From positions 1 to 18,663 of the forward strand of contig JBBPTG010000375.1 in the NCBI GenBank assembly GCA_038093975.1: DNA of 18,663 nucleotides, read 5' to 3'. The position numbers and the translations under genes are program-made. A model generated the notes under the pieces. That model was not told the origin of the DNA. It searched no databases and saw nothing but the letters and a program-made list of their open reading frames with translations. This document shows positions 1 to 7,699 of the stretch, piece after piece (within the stretch, counting starts at the first letter, position 1; each line of letters starts with the position of its first letter). This DNA is from Chalciporus piperatus. Lineage: Eukaryota; Basidiomycota; Agaricomycetes; Boletales; Boletaceae.

Positions 1-945
1 GGTGTGCGCGAGAGTGCGAGGGTCGACGACGGGGGAGGTGAAGATGGTGGAGGCCGGGCTGAGTACCGGGGCGTTGGAGAATGAGGAAAAGGCAAAGGAC
101 GCTGATGCGTCGTTTGCATTGGCACAACGTTCGTCGCGCTTCTTCTTACCCTTCTCCGAGCGTTTACCTTCCCTGCGCTTCTTCTTCTTCTGCTCGCCTT
201 CCGGCTTCTGCGAGGCAGATGACTCCTGTTGTTGATTAAACTTGGGGTCGTCCCCCTTTCGCTTAACAGCGGAGATTTGGTTTGCCTGCTGAGCAGGCTG
301 CGCATTCTTCGGCACACGTCGGGAGATGTGCTGCTGGTAGGCAGCGACGACGCGTTGTTCGATTTGCACCAACGTAGGTGCGGCGACGGCGGGAGTGGTG
401 GTGGTGACGGTGGTTGGGACGGATCTCTCATTGACTGATTTAACGACGTAGTCGGCGTAGGCGGGGAGCTTGGCCAACACGAACATCCGCTGGATGTTGT
501 CTGGGATCGTGTACGTAAGAGTGTTCAGCTTCGCGAACGAGCTGTTGAGAGCGGCGAAGGTCTTTCCCGGATGGTCTTCCTTGGGGAAGTTGATAGCGAG
601 CATCTTCTGAATCTCCGAGTACGCGGTGGCGTCCGACGTAGAGTCGTAACACGTTTTGATCGCGTTCCAGAGCGAAATGGAGTCGGGGTGAGTGACGAGA
701 GGGAACTGGCTGGCAGCGTGCGTTTCTAGGCGCATGCACATAGAGCCGAGGACCTTATCATCGTCGTCTTGCCACACATCGATCTGTGCCTGGGTCGCAG
801 GCGGGACATCGGTGGCGGTGGGCATGGCGCGAACCATAACCTTCTGCCAAAGGCCTTGAGAGCGGATATAGTCCTGCATCTCTTCGGCCCACCGAGTGTA
901 GTTGGTGCCATTCAGGCGAACGATCTCCTTGAGTGCGGAAGACAT
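1..945 (-). CDS. gag: Copia-type Gag (start of Gag-Pol polyprotein), partial
   Basis: The frame is open for 315 codons from ATG at 945-943 to the left edge. Residues 11-26 (LNGTNYTRWAEEMQDY) carry the L-G-x-N-Y-x-x-W signature that opens the Gag domain of Copia elements (UBN2/DUF4219 type). The following ~170 residues fit the rest of that domain, including 'LWNAIKTCYD' and 'FAALNSSFAKLNTL' in the usual order. No CCHC zinc knuckle is visible. Instead residues ~248-270 form a dense Lys/Arg tract (KKKKRREGKRSEKGKKKRD), which may replace the knuckle for RNA binding (inference). After this come Ser/Ala/Pro-rich residues, perhaps a linker toward the protease. Gag normally forms cytoplasmic virus-like particles. 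The start was chosen because this is the first ATG after the leader and leads directly into the conserved domain. It is probably the front of a longer polyprotein. Confidence 0.85.
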   Translation of the reverse strand, partial: MSSALKEIVRLNGTNYTRWAEEMQDYIRSQGLWQKVMVRAMPTATDVPPATQAQIDVWQDDDDKVLGSMCMRLETHAASQFPLVTHPDSISLWNAIKTCYDSTSDATAYSEIQKMLAINFPKEDHPGKTFAALNSSFAKLNTLTYTIPDNIQRMFVLAKLPAYADYVVKSVNERSVPTTVTTTTPAVAAPTLVQIEQRVVAAYQQHISRRVPKNAQPAQQANQISAVKRKGDDPKFNQQQESSASQKPEGEQKKKKRREGKRSEKGKKKRDERCANANDASASFAFSSFSNAPVLSPASTIFTSPVVDPRTLAHT

Positions 946-1222
946 AGTAGAGTATCTAGCGGGATGAGGCGTCAGCGTTGCCTTTAATCGAAGAGGAGAA
1001 AAGGGAGCGGGTGGGACCGCGTCAGCGTGAACGCTCAGAGCCCATATCCTAGGGGGACATAGTCTCCCCATGGGATCTGACTCATTGTGGTCATGTCCCT
1101 TCTGAGCGTGACCGCGTCAAGAGGGATGCTCGGCGGTAAAACCGCACAGAGCGACCAAACGTTCTTGTAGGCAAGAACACCAGAGTAGTTAGCGGTGCTT
1201 TCGCGCACAGCTGAGCTACCCA
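946..1222 (-). other. Copia 5' leader with nested stem-loop
   Basis: This 277-nt untranslated stretch lies between the primer-binding site and the gag ATG. It holds a perfect 9-bp inverted pair, ACGCTCAGA at 1031-1039 and TCTGAGCGT at 1101-1109. Inside that pair sits a shorter hairpin, GGGGGAC (1052-1058) against GTCTCCCC (1062-1069), with a 3-nt loop and one weak pair. Such structures in retroelement leaders often act in RNA dimerisation or packaging; that role is inference here. No gene is visible. Confidence 0.5.
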
Positions 1223-1232
1223 GCTCATAACC
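1223..1232 (-). other. Primer-binding site, half-tRNA initiator Met type
   Basis: On the minus strand, GGTTATGAGC directly abuts the LTR end. It is complementary to GCTCATAACC, the anticodon arm of eukaryotic initiator tRNA-Met, which contains the CAT anticodon. Priming by a tRNA-iMet fragment cut in the anticodon loop is known for Drosophila copia and yeast Ty5. The match covers 10 bases and then breaks. Its position at the LTR boundary makes chance unlikely. Confidence 0.7.
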
Positions 1233-1416
1233 TGTTGAGAGGGTTCCAATGAGGAACTACTTCTGGTGCTTACCTAGCAGTGAGGTTGTTGAGTAACGTC
1301 GAACGTTGTGGTTACAAGTCAAGTTATATTAGAACTCTGATCGACTGAGTCCGAATGTGATATAGAACAAGCGTGGTAACTACCTTCTATCCTAAGAATG
1401 TACGCTACGTTCAACA
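1233..1416 (-). repeat. 5' LTR of the Copia element (184 bp)
   Basis: The LTR begins TGTTGA and ends TCAACA, a perfect 6-bp terminal inverted repeat of the TG...CA kind. The inner end is fixed by the adjacent tRNA-iMet primer-binding site. The outer end is fixed by the mirror hexamer at 1411-1416 and by the switch to an acidic coding tail immediately beyond it. LTRs this short are usual for fungal Copia elements. The second LTR lies outside the window, so the length rests on these internal signals. An alternative inner boundary at a second TGTTGAG near 1287 was disfavoured because no primer-binding site follows it. Confidence 0.75.
1324..1332 (-). promoter_or_regulatory. TATA-like element in the Copia LTR
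   Basis: The minus strand reads TAATATAAC about 84 bases inside the outer LTR end, in a G/C-balanced context. The location suits a U3 promoter with transcription starting roughly 30 bases further on, near 1300. No start-site data exist; this is a motif call only. Confidence 0.35.
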
Positions 1417-1417
1417 A

Positions 1418-1645
1418 TTGGATGGAAGTGGAGAGCAGGAACAAGTAGATGAGCGCACCATGATCGACGTATCATCGGACATCGACCCAGAGGAGGCCAA
1501 CGAAAACGACACTGGCGGCGACGAGGAAGCACAGGAAGACCAGGACGAGGACGATGAGGACGACGAGGATGGCAATGAGGATGACGGGGACAGTGAGGAC
1601 CACGGGGAGGTCGAATCGGATGCCACATTCGACGATGATGAGTAG
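1418..1645 (+). pseudogene. Acidic C-terminal tail of an unidentified protein, separated from its upstream exons by the Copia insertion
   Basis: From the first base after the LTR a frame stays open for 75 codons to the TAG at 1643-1645. Nearly all residues after the first 20 are Asp, Glu, Gly, Asn or Ser, for example the run DEDDEDDEDGNEDDGDSED. The open frame extends back into the LTR only by chance and has no ATG there. The body of the protein would lie left of the Copia element, outside the window, so this is read as the end of a disrupted gene. Very acidic C-termini occur in many nuclear proteins and in several fungal transposases, so family cannot be assigned. The foldback element begins 55 bp after the stop, inside what would be the 3' flank. 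Confidence 0.45.
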
Positions 1646-1990
1646 CTCGAAGGCGAGGGGCTCGTCAGAGAAGCGGGGGCTCAGGCGATCTAAAATGACT
1701 TTTGTGCTGCACTAACACATAGCGTAGTCCATTTGTACCCTGATCCAGGGCCAGCTGATCACCAATTAGGCCTTGCTCTACTGGCCGGCTAATGATTGGC
1801 CCCTGGTGTATGATCACCTAGGTTAGGGATCGGCTAGTAATAGAATGTACACGTAGAGTAGGGATCAGCCAATGTACCATTGTGCCCTGGCAATGGGAAT
1901 GGCCAACACAAAGGTTCCATGAGGTAGGACCTGGCCGACTGGTGCTAATCACCCAGTCCTGCCTGCATCAGGGTTCGGCCCATAGAGAAT

Positions 1991-2478
1991 AGGGATGAGC
2001 CTCAATGTGTAGGAATGGGCCAATGGGTTGAGCCTCAATGTGTAGGGATGGGCCGATGCATGGAGCCTCAATGCGTAGGGATGGGCCGATGGGTTGAGCC
2101 TCAATGCGTAGGAATGGGCCGATGCATGGAGCCTCAATGCGTAGGAATGGGCCGATGCATGGAGCCTCAATGCGTAGGAATGGGCCGATGCAATCAGTGT
2201 CAATGCGTAGGGATGGGCCGATGGGTTGAGCCTCAATGCGTAGGAATGGGCCGATGGGTTGAGCCTCAATGCGTAGGAATGGGCCGATGCAATCAGTGTC
2301 AATGTGTAGGAATGGGCCGATGGGTTGAGCCTCAATGCGTAGGGATGGGCCGATGGGTTGAGCCTCAATGTGTAGGGATGGGCCGATGCATTGAGGCTCA
2401 ATGCATAGGAATGGGCCGATGCAATCAGTGTCAATGTGTAGGGATGGCCCAATGGGTTGAGCCTCAATGGGTAGGGAT
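1991..2478 (+). repeat. 33-bp minisatellite A, left copy (about 15 units)
   Basis: The unit is close to GAGCCTCAATGCGTAG followed by GRATGGGCCGATG and a variable GGTT, CATG or CAATCAGTGTC segment. There are two main unit types, one with GAGCCTCAA and one with CAATCAGTGTCAA, interleaved irregularly. Because 33 is a multiple of 3, several frames stay open and give an artificial 11-residue peptide repeat (MGRWVEPQCVG on the plus strand). Nothing suggests it is translated. Confidence 0.9.
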
Positions 2479-2740
2479 AGTTGTGTCATGCGTCTCAGGG
2501 CTGGCCTCTGCTGCCAACCCACCGGCCCCCCCGCTCCCATGGGCCCATCAACCCCTCAGCCGATTCCTCGGTCACCTGTTGATCTCATCAGCAAATCATC
2601 CATTTAGGGACAGAATTTGCCCATGACACAGCTGCGCTACAGCCGCCGGCCCAATTCACGGCCGTGCCACAGCCACTGGCCAAGTTCACACTGTCCACAG
2701 GCCTCATCAGGCCACAGTACACAGGAAACCTGTAGTTAGC

Positions 2741-3276
2741 GCACCACAAACGAGTTCTCAGCGACCCGAACGGCCCTCCAGTGGTCCAACCGGCCCACCC
2801 ATGCCTCAATCGACTCATCTATGCCCCGAGCGGCTCACCTACACCCCGAGCGGCTCACCCATGTCCCGAGCGACTCACCCGCACCACAAGCGAGTTCTCA
2901 GTGACCCAAACGGCCCTCCAGCGACTCAAACGGCCCTCCAGCGACCCAAACGGCCCACCCATGCCTCAAGCGACTCACCTATGCCCCAAGCGGCTCACCC
3001 ATGTCCCGAGCGGCTCACCCATGTCCCAAGCGACTCACCTGCACCACAAACGAGTTCTCAGTGACCCAACCGGCCCATTAGTGCCCCAATCGACTCACCT
3101 ACGCCCCGAGCGGCTCAGCCATGTCCTGAGCGACTCACCCACACCCCAAACGAGTTTTCAGCAACCCAAACGGCCCTCCAGTGGTCCAACCGGCCCATCC
3201 ATGCCCCAATCGACTCACCTACGCCCCGAGCGGCTCACCCATGTCCCGAGCAACTCACCCGCACCACAAACGAGTT
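2741..3276 (+). repeat. 20-bp minisatellite B, left copy (about 27 units)
   Basis: The array consists of degenerate 20-bp units, C-rich on this strand. Typical segments are CGGCTCACCCATG with CCCGAG or CCCAAG, and GTTCTCAGTGACCCAA. Units group into higher-order blocks marked by the ACGAGTTCTCAG variant. It is the reverse complement of the array at 4537-6352 but far shorter. Confidence 0.9.
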
Positions 3277-3372
3277 AAAAAATGCGGCGGCTCCTCAGGC
3301 TGGCCACTCATCTAGTCCAAGGACGACCATGGACAATGGACAACGACAGGAGTTAGATACTACTCATAGATA

Positions 3373-3690
3373 CTAGTACATGGAATATATATATTTTATT
3401 CTACTACTCGTGAACATGCAAGGTTTAGGTAGTTTCAAAGAAGGCAGAACATACTCTCCATCAGCTGCGTCATACATCCGATCAGCAGTGCTTGGTGTGA
3501 GGCCACGATCCAGTGGCGTTTCTAGTCTCGGCATCTGAGGTGATGATTGAGGGATAGCAGCCTTGTGTTTTTTGCTCTTGTGGCTTGGCGGGGTGAGCTT
3601 GACCATCTTGATCTTTGATCCCTTCTTGAGAAACTTGACCTCTTGCACTGGGGTCCATGGTGTGGCCTTCTCGACCTTGGGCTTGACCAT
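3373..3690 (-). CDS. Small hypothetical frame in the spacer, possibly a captured gene fragment
   Basis: ATG at 3690-3688 opens 105 codons. The first ~45 residues are strongly basic and look protein-like (MVKPKVEKATPWTPVQEVKF, then KKGSKIKMVKL and SHKSKKHK). The last ~15 residues are read from the inverted arm and end in AT-rich sequence, so the C-terminus is not native. An overlapping minus frame at 3907-3482 (141 codons) contains a plausible stretch just upstream (GSGPFILSPMPLGGLKYANL) before it loses protein character. This suggests one original gene with a lost intron signal or a frameshift between the two. No family is recognised. It could equally be a chance frame. Confidence 0.2.
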   Translation of the reverse strand: MVKPKVEKATPWTPVQEVKFLKKGSKIKMVKLTPPSHKSKKHKAAIPQSSPQMPRLETPLDRGLTPSTADRMYDAADGEYVLPSLKLPKPCMFTSSRIKYIYSMY

Positions 3691-3882
3691 TGTACAATCG
3701 GATACTTGGTGATAACATTTGCCTCATTGGCAGGTTAGCATATTTCAGGCCACCCAGGGGCATAGGTGACAAGATGAACGGGCCAGAGCCTTTGATCACT
3801 CGCGGAAGCATTTGTACGTCAGAGCCATCAGATCCTTCCTCGGAACAACAGCCGAGTGACATCGGATGCATTAGCCGATATC

Positions 3883-4006
3883 TTGACAGCTTCTTATCCG
3901 ACGTCATCAGGACGATTTAAGATGTAGACATGGCTGAAAGGTGACAAGCGTCTGATTGACAGCTTCACACCCGACGTCCTCGGGCCTATTTTAGATGTCT
4001 GATAAA
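3883..4006 (+). repeat. Two-copy imperfect direct repeat in the spacer
   Basis: TTGACAGCTTC is followed in both copies by CCGACGTC, a short variable part, and TTTAGATGT or TTTAAGATGT. The copies start at 3883 and 3957, 74 bp apart. A local duplication is the simplest reading. Confidence 0.6.
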
Positions 4007-4230
4007 TTGACCCAGAGCCAACATCATTGGGACCTATCACACCGAAGGAGCCAATGACCAGCAACGAAGGTTCCTGACTGCACTGACACCAGGATTTGTT
4101 TCTCTTGCACCTGAAGCAACAGAAAGATGGTCATGAAGTCTGCCACCCAAACGACGGCCGAACGTTCCTATGATATGCAGGACCTTCCCTCCAGCGATCA
4201 TGCATCAGCAAATCCTCAGTGAGCTGCACA

Positions 4231-4346
4231 ATGCTGTGGCACTCTGCACAGCATGTTCCTGTCACAGTATGACAGAAAGGTCCCCCTCTGTGCAGCATAG
4301 TCACAGGACTGTGCAGAGTCTCGATTCTGTACGAACTTGTACAGAA
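4231..4346. repeat. Cluster of perfect hairpins at the inner edge of the spacer
   Basis: Three inverted pairs lie within 116 bp. ATGCTGTG (4231-4238) pairs with CACAGCAT (4247-4254) over an 8-nt loop. CTCTGCACAG (4242-4251) pairs with CTGTGCAGAG (4309-4318) over 57 nt. TTCTGTAC (4325-4332) pairs with GTACAGAA (4339-4346) over a 6-nt loop. The first two are mutually exclusive, so alternative folds are possible. The function is unknown. Confidence 0.65.
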
Positions 4347-4536
4347 GCAAAAGTTTTACCAGCCTCTGTCTTCTGTACTTGCGAAATTCTCTTTGCATGT
4401 TCACGAGTAGTAGAATAAAATATATTTATTCCATGTACTAGTATCTATGAGTAGTATCTAACTCCTGTCGTTGTCCATTGTCCATGGTCGTCCTTGGACT
4501 GGATGAGTGGCCAGCCTGAGGAGCCGCCGTGTTTTT

Positions 4537-6352
4537 AACTCATTTGTGGTGCGGGTGAGTCGCTCGGGCCATGGGTGAGCTGCTCGGGGCGTAGGTGAGT
4601 CGATTGGGGCATGGATGGGCCGGTTGGACCACTGGAGGGCCGTTTGGGTTGCTGAAAACTCGTTTGGGGTGTGGGTGAGTCGCTCAGGACATGGCTGAGC
4701 CGCTCGGGGCGTAGGTGAGTCGATTGGGGCACTAATGGGCCGGTTGGGTCACTGAGAACTCGTTTGTGGTGCGGGTGAGTCGCTCGGGACATGGGTGAGC
4801 CGCTCGGGGTGTAGGTGAGCCGCTCGGGGTGTAGGTGAGCCGCTCGGGGCATAGATGAGTCGATTGAGGCATGGGTGGGCCGGTTGGACCACTGGAGGGC
4901 CGTTTGGGTCGCTGGAGGGCCGTTCGGGTCACTGAGAACTCGTTTGTGGTGCGGGTGAGTCGCTTGGGACATGGGTGAGCCGCTTGGGACATGGGTGAGC
5001 CGCTTGGGGCATAGGTGAGTCGCTTGAGGCATGGGTGGGCCGTTTGGGTCGCTGGAGGGCCGTTTGAGTCGCTGGAGGGCCGTTTGGGTCACTGAGAACT
5101 CGCTTGTGGTGCGGGTGAGTCGCTCGGGACATGGGTGAGCCGCTTGGGACATGGGTGAGCCGCTTGGGGCATAGGTGAGTCGCTTGAGGCATGGGTGGGC
5201 CGTTTGGGGCATAGGTGAGTCGCTTGAGGCATGGGTGGGCCGTTTGAGTCGCTGGAGGGCCGTTTGAGTCACTGAGAACTCGTTTGTGGTGCGGGTGAGT
5301 CGCTCGGGACATGGGTGAGCCGCTTGGGACATGGGTGAGCCGCTCGGGGCATAGGTGAGTCGCTCGAGGCATGGGTGAGCCGCTTGGGGCATAGGTGAGT
5401 CGCTTGAGGCATGGGTGGGCCGTTTGAGTCGCTGGAGGGCCGTTTGAGTCACTGAGAACTCGTTTGTGGTGCGGGTGAGTCGCTCGGGACATGGGTGAGC
5501 CGCTTGGGACATGGGTGAGCCGCTCGGGGCATAGGTGAGTCGCTCGAGGCATGGGTGGGCCGCTTGAGGCATGGGTGGGCCGTTTGGGTCGCTGGAGGGC
5601 CGTTTGAGTCGCTGGAGGGCCGTTTGGGTCACTGAGAACTCGCTTGTGGTGCGGGTGAGTCGCTTGGGACATGGGTGAGCCGCTCGGGGTGTAGGTGAGC
5701 CGCTCGGGGCATAGATGAGTCGATTGAGGCATGGGTGGGCCGGTTGGACCACTGGAGGGCCGTTTGAGTCGCTGGAGGGCCGTTTGGGTCACTGAGAACT
5801 CGCTTGTGGTGCGGGTGAGTCGCTTGGGACATGGGTGAGCCGCTTGGGACATGGGTGAGCCGCTCGGGGCATAGGTGAGTCGCTTGGGGCATAGGTGAGT
5901 CGCTTGAGGCATGGGTGGGCCGCTTGAGGCATGGGTGGGCCGTTTGGGTCGCTGGAGGGCCGTTTGGGTCGCTGGAGGGCCGTTCGGGTCGCTGAGAACT
6001 CGTTTGTGGTGCGGGTGAGTCGCTCGGGACATGGGTGAGCCGCTTGGGACATGGGTGAGCCGCTCGGGGCATAGGTGAGTCGCTTGGGACATGGGTGAGC
6101 CGCTTGGGGCATAGGTGAGTCGCTTGAGGCATGGGTGGGCCGTTTGGGTCGCTGGAGGGCCGTTTGAGTCGCTGGAGGGCCGTTTGGGTCACTGAGAACT
6201 CGTTTGTGGTGCGGGTGAGTCGCTCGGGACATGGGTGAGCCGCTCGGGGTGTAGGTGAGCCGCTCGGGGCATAGATGAGTCGATTGAGGCATGGGTGGGC
6301 CAGTTGGACCACTGGAGGGCCGTTCGGGTCGCTGAGAACTCGTTTGTGGTGC
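4537..6352 (-). repeat. 20-bp minisatellite B', expanded right copy (about 91 units)
   Basis: The 20-bp periodicity is exact over almost the whole stretch. A typical unit on the plus strand is CATGGGTGAGCCGCTTGGGG. The marker unit CTGAGAACTCG recurs near 4751, 4931, 5091, 5271, 5451, 5631, 5791, 5991, 6191 and 6331. That defines higher-order blocks of 140-200 bp, always multiples of 20. The minus strand has few stops, so frames of up to 405 codons appear; they are by-products of the repeat. The plus strand is G-rich. Confidence 0.95.
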
Positions 6353-6614
6353 GCTAACTACGGGTTTCCTGGTGTACTGTGGCCTGATGAGGCCTGTGGA
6401 CAGTGTGACCTTGGCCAGTGGCTGTGGCACGGCCGTGAATTGGGCCGGCGGCTGTGGCGCAGCTGTGTCATGGGCAAATTCTGTCCCTAAATGGATGATT
6501 TGCTGATGAGATCAACATGTGACCGAGGAATCGGCTGAGGGGTTGATGGGCCCATGGGAGCGGGGGGGGCCGGTGGGTTGGCAGCAGAGGCCAGCCCTGA
6601 GACGCATGACACAA

Positions 6615-7335
6615 CTATCCCTACCCATTGAGGCTCAACCCATTGGGCCATCCCTACACATTGAGGCTCCATGCATCGGCCCATTCCTACGCATTGAGGC
6701 TCAACCCATTGGCCCATTCCTACACATTGACACTGATTGCATCGGCCCATTCCTACGCATTGAGGCTCACCCCATCGGCCCATTCCTACACATTGACACT
6801 GATTGCATCGGCCCATCCCTACGCATTGAGCCTCAATGCATCGGCCCATTCCTACACATTGACACTGATTGCATCGGCCCATCCCTACGCATTGAGCCTC
6901 AATGCATCGGCCCATCCCTACACATTGAGGCTCAACTCATCGGCCCATTCCTACGCATTGAGGCTCAACCCATCGGCCCATTCCTACACATTGACACTGA
7001 TTGCATCGGCCCATCCCTACGCATTGAGGCTCACCCCATCGGCCCATCCCTACACATTGAGGCTCAACCCATCGGCCCATTCCTACGCATTGAGGCTCAA
7101 CCCATCGGCCCATTCCTACACATTGACACTGATTGCATCGGCCCATCCCTACGCATTGAGGCTCACCCCATCGGCCCATCCCTACACATTGAGGCTCAAC
7201 CCATCGGCCCATCCCTACGCATTGAGCCTCAATCCATCGGCCCATCCCTACGCATTGAGGCTCAACCCATCGGCCCATCCCTACACATTGAGCCTCAACC
7301 CATTGTCCCATTCCTACACATTGAGGCTCATCCCT
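6615..7335 (-). repeat. 33-bp minisatellite A', right copy (about 22 units)
   Basis: This array is the reverse complement of the left A array and uses the same unit types. On the plus strand, CCTACGCATTGAGGCTCAACCCATCGG-like units alternate with CACATTGACACTGATTGCATCGG-like units. The alternation is more regular than on the left, which hints at recent block duplication. The 33-bp length keeps frames open and produces an artificial 11-residue repeat (IEAQPIGPSLR). Confidence 0.9.
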
Positions 7336-7699
7336 ATTCTCTATGGGCCGAACCCTGATGCAGGCAGGACTAGGTGATTAGCACCAGTCGGCCAGGTCCT
7401 ACCTCATGGAACCTTTGTGTTGGCCATTCCCATTGCCAGGGCACAATGGTACATTGGCTGATCCCTACTCTACGTGTACATTCTATTACTAGCCGATCCC
7501 TAACCTAGGTGATCATACACCAGCGGCCAATCGTTAGCCGGCCAGTAGAGCACGGCCTAATTGGTGATCAGCTGGCCCTGGATCAGGGTACAAATGGACT
7601 ACGCTATGTGAGGTGCACATATGACTACAAATGACTGGCTATGACATACAGGGTTTTTCCTGATGACTATATATTTACTGTAGCAACTGGAGCGAGGAC

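Larger units (their letters stand above)
1..1416 (-). mobile_element. Ty1/Copia LTR retrotransposon, 5' portion, truncated by the window edge
   Basis: Reading leftward from 1416 the order is LTR (1416-1233), primer-binding site (1232-1223), untranslated leader (1222-946), then a Gag frame from the ATG at 945 that is still open at base 1. This is the standard 5' architecture of an LTR retrotransposon. The Gag N-terminus resembles the UBN2-type Gag of Copia elements rather than Gypsy Gag. Protease, integrase, reverse transcriptase and the 3' LTR would lie left of the window. The LTR and the visible gag frame are undamaged, so the copy may be young, but autonomy cannot be judged. It inserted just upstream of an acidic protein tail (1418-1645). 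The possible target duplication is ATTGG at 1417-1421, which cannot be confirmed without the other end. Confidence 0.85.
1716..3421 (+). repeat. Left inverted arm of the foldback element (1706 bp)
   Basis: Order outward to inward: unique block U1 (1716-1990), 33-bp array A (1991-2478), unique block U2 (2479-2740), 20-bp array B (2741-3276), unique block U3 (3277-3421). Each block reappears reverse-complemented in the right arm in mirror order. U1 and U2 have the same length in both arms (275 and 262 bp) and U3 differs by 1 bp. By eye U1 differs at only about four or five positions. The arm ends at TGAACATGCAA (to 3421), after which the two sides diverge completely. Confidence 0.85.
3422..4392. 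other. Single-copy central spacer of the foldback element
   Basis: These 971 bp have no counterpart in the arms. The left half holds the main part of a small minus-strand frame with a Lys-rich N-terminus (described separately). The centre carries an imperfect direct repeat of about 50 bp starting TTGACAGCTTC at 3883 and again at 3957, with a shared ..CCGACGTC and TTTAGATGT. The right third holds a cluster of perfect hairpins at 4231-4346. I do not recognise a transposase or a host gene here. Confidence 0.6.
4393..7610 (-). repeat. Right inverted arm of the foldback element (3218 bp)
   Basis: This arm mirrors the left one: U3' (4393-4536), array B' (4537-6352), U2' (6353-6614), array A' (6615-7335), U1' (7336-7610). 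The 1512-bp excess over the left arm is almost entirely array growth, 1280 bp in B' and about 233 bp in A'. A transcript through the element could fold into a stem of more than 1.5 kb with array bulges. Confidence 0.85.
1701..7620. mobile_element. Foldback-type element with long minisatellite-filled inverted arms
   Basis: Two arms, 1716-3421 and 4393-7610, are inverted copies around a 971-bp single-copy spacer. Near-identity begins at CACATAGCG (1716-1724 against 7602-7610). A weaker TGTGC..CAC match continues outward to about 1701 and 7620. ATGACT flanks both limits (1695-1700 and 7621-7626), giving a possible 6-bp target duplication. An alternative 8-bp pair AAATGACT sits at 1693-1700 and 7629-7636. 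The design, long inverted arms built largely of short tandem repeats, is that of the Drosophila FB foldback elements. No transposase is visible, so the element would be mobilised in trans if at all. The class of transposase is unknown. Confidence 0.75.

Noticed and set aside
1373..1645. An intact 90-codon gene starting at a GTG
   Set aside because: The first 15 codons come from the Copia LTR and there is no ATG. Only the part after 1417 is plausible native coding sequence.
1710..1720. CACTA-type transposon end (CACTAACACATAG)
   Set aside because: The right end reads CACCTCACATAG, not CACTA, and no 3-bp target duplication fits.
1949..2626. Frames of 172-203 codons with 11-residue repeats on both strands (and 6487-7377 likewise)
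   Set aside because: The 33-bp unit is a multiple of three, so frames stay open by construction on both strands. There is no start context, no non-repeat domain and no intron pattern.
4535..6430. Long minus-strand frames (up to 405 codons) with Pro/His/Ser-rich peptide repeats
   Set aside because: They lie wholly in, or are mostly made of, the 20-bp minisatellite, which lacks stops on that strand in several frames at once. Overlapping frames of similar length encode the same motifs in shifted order, as expected from repetition and not from a gene.
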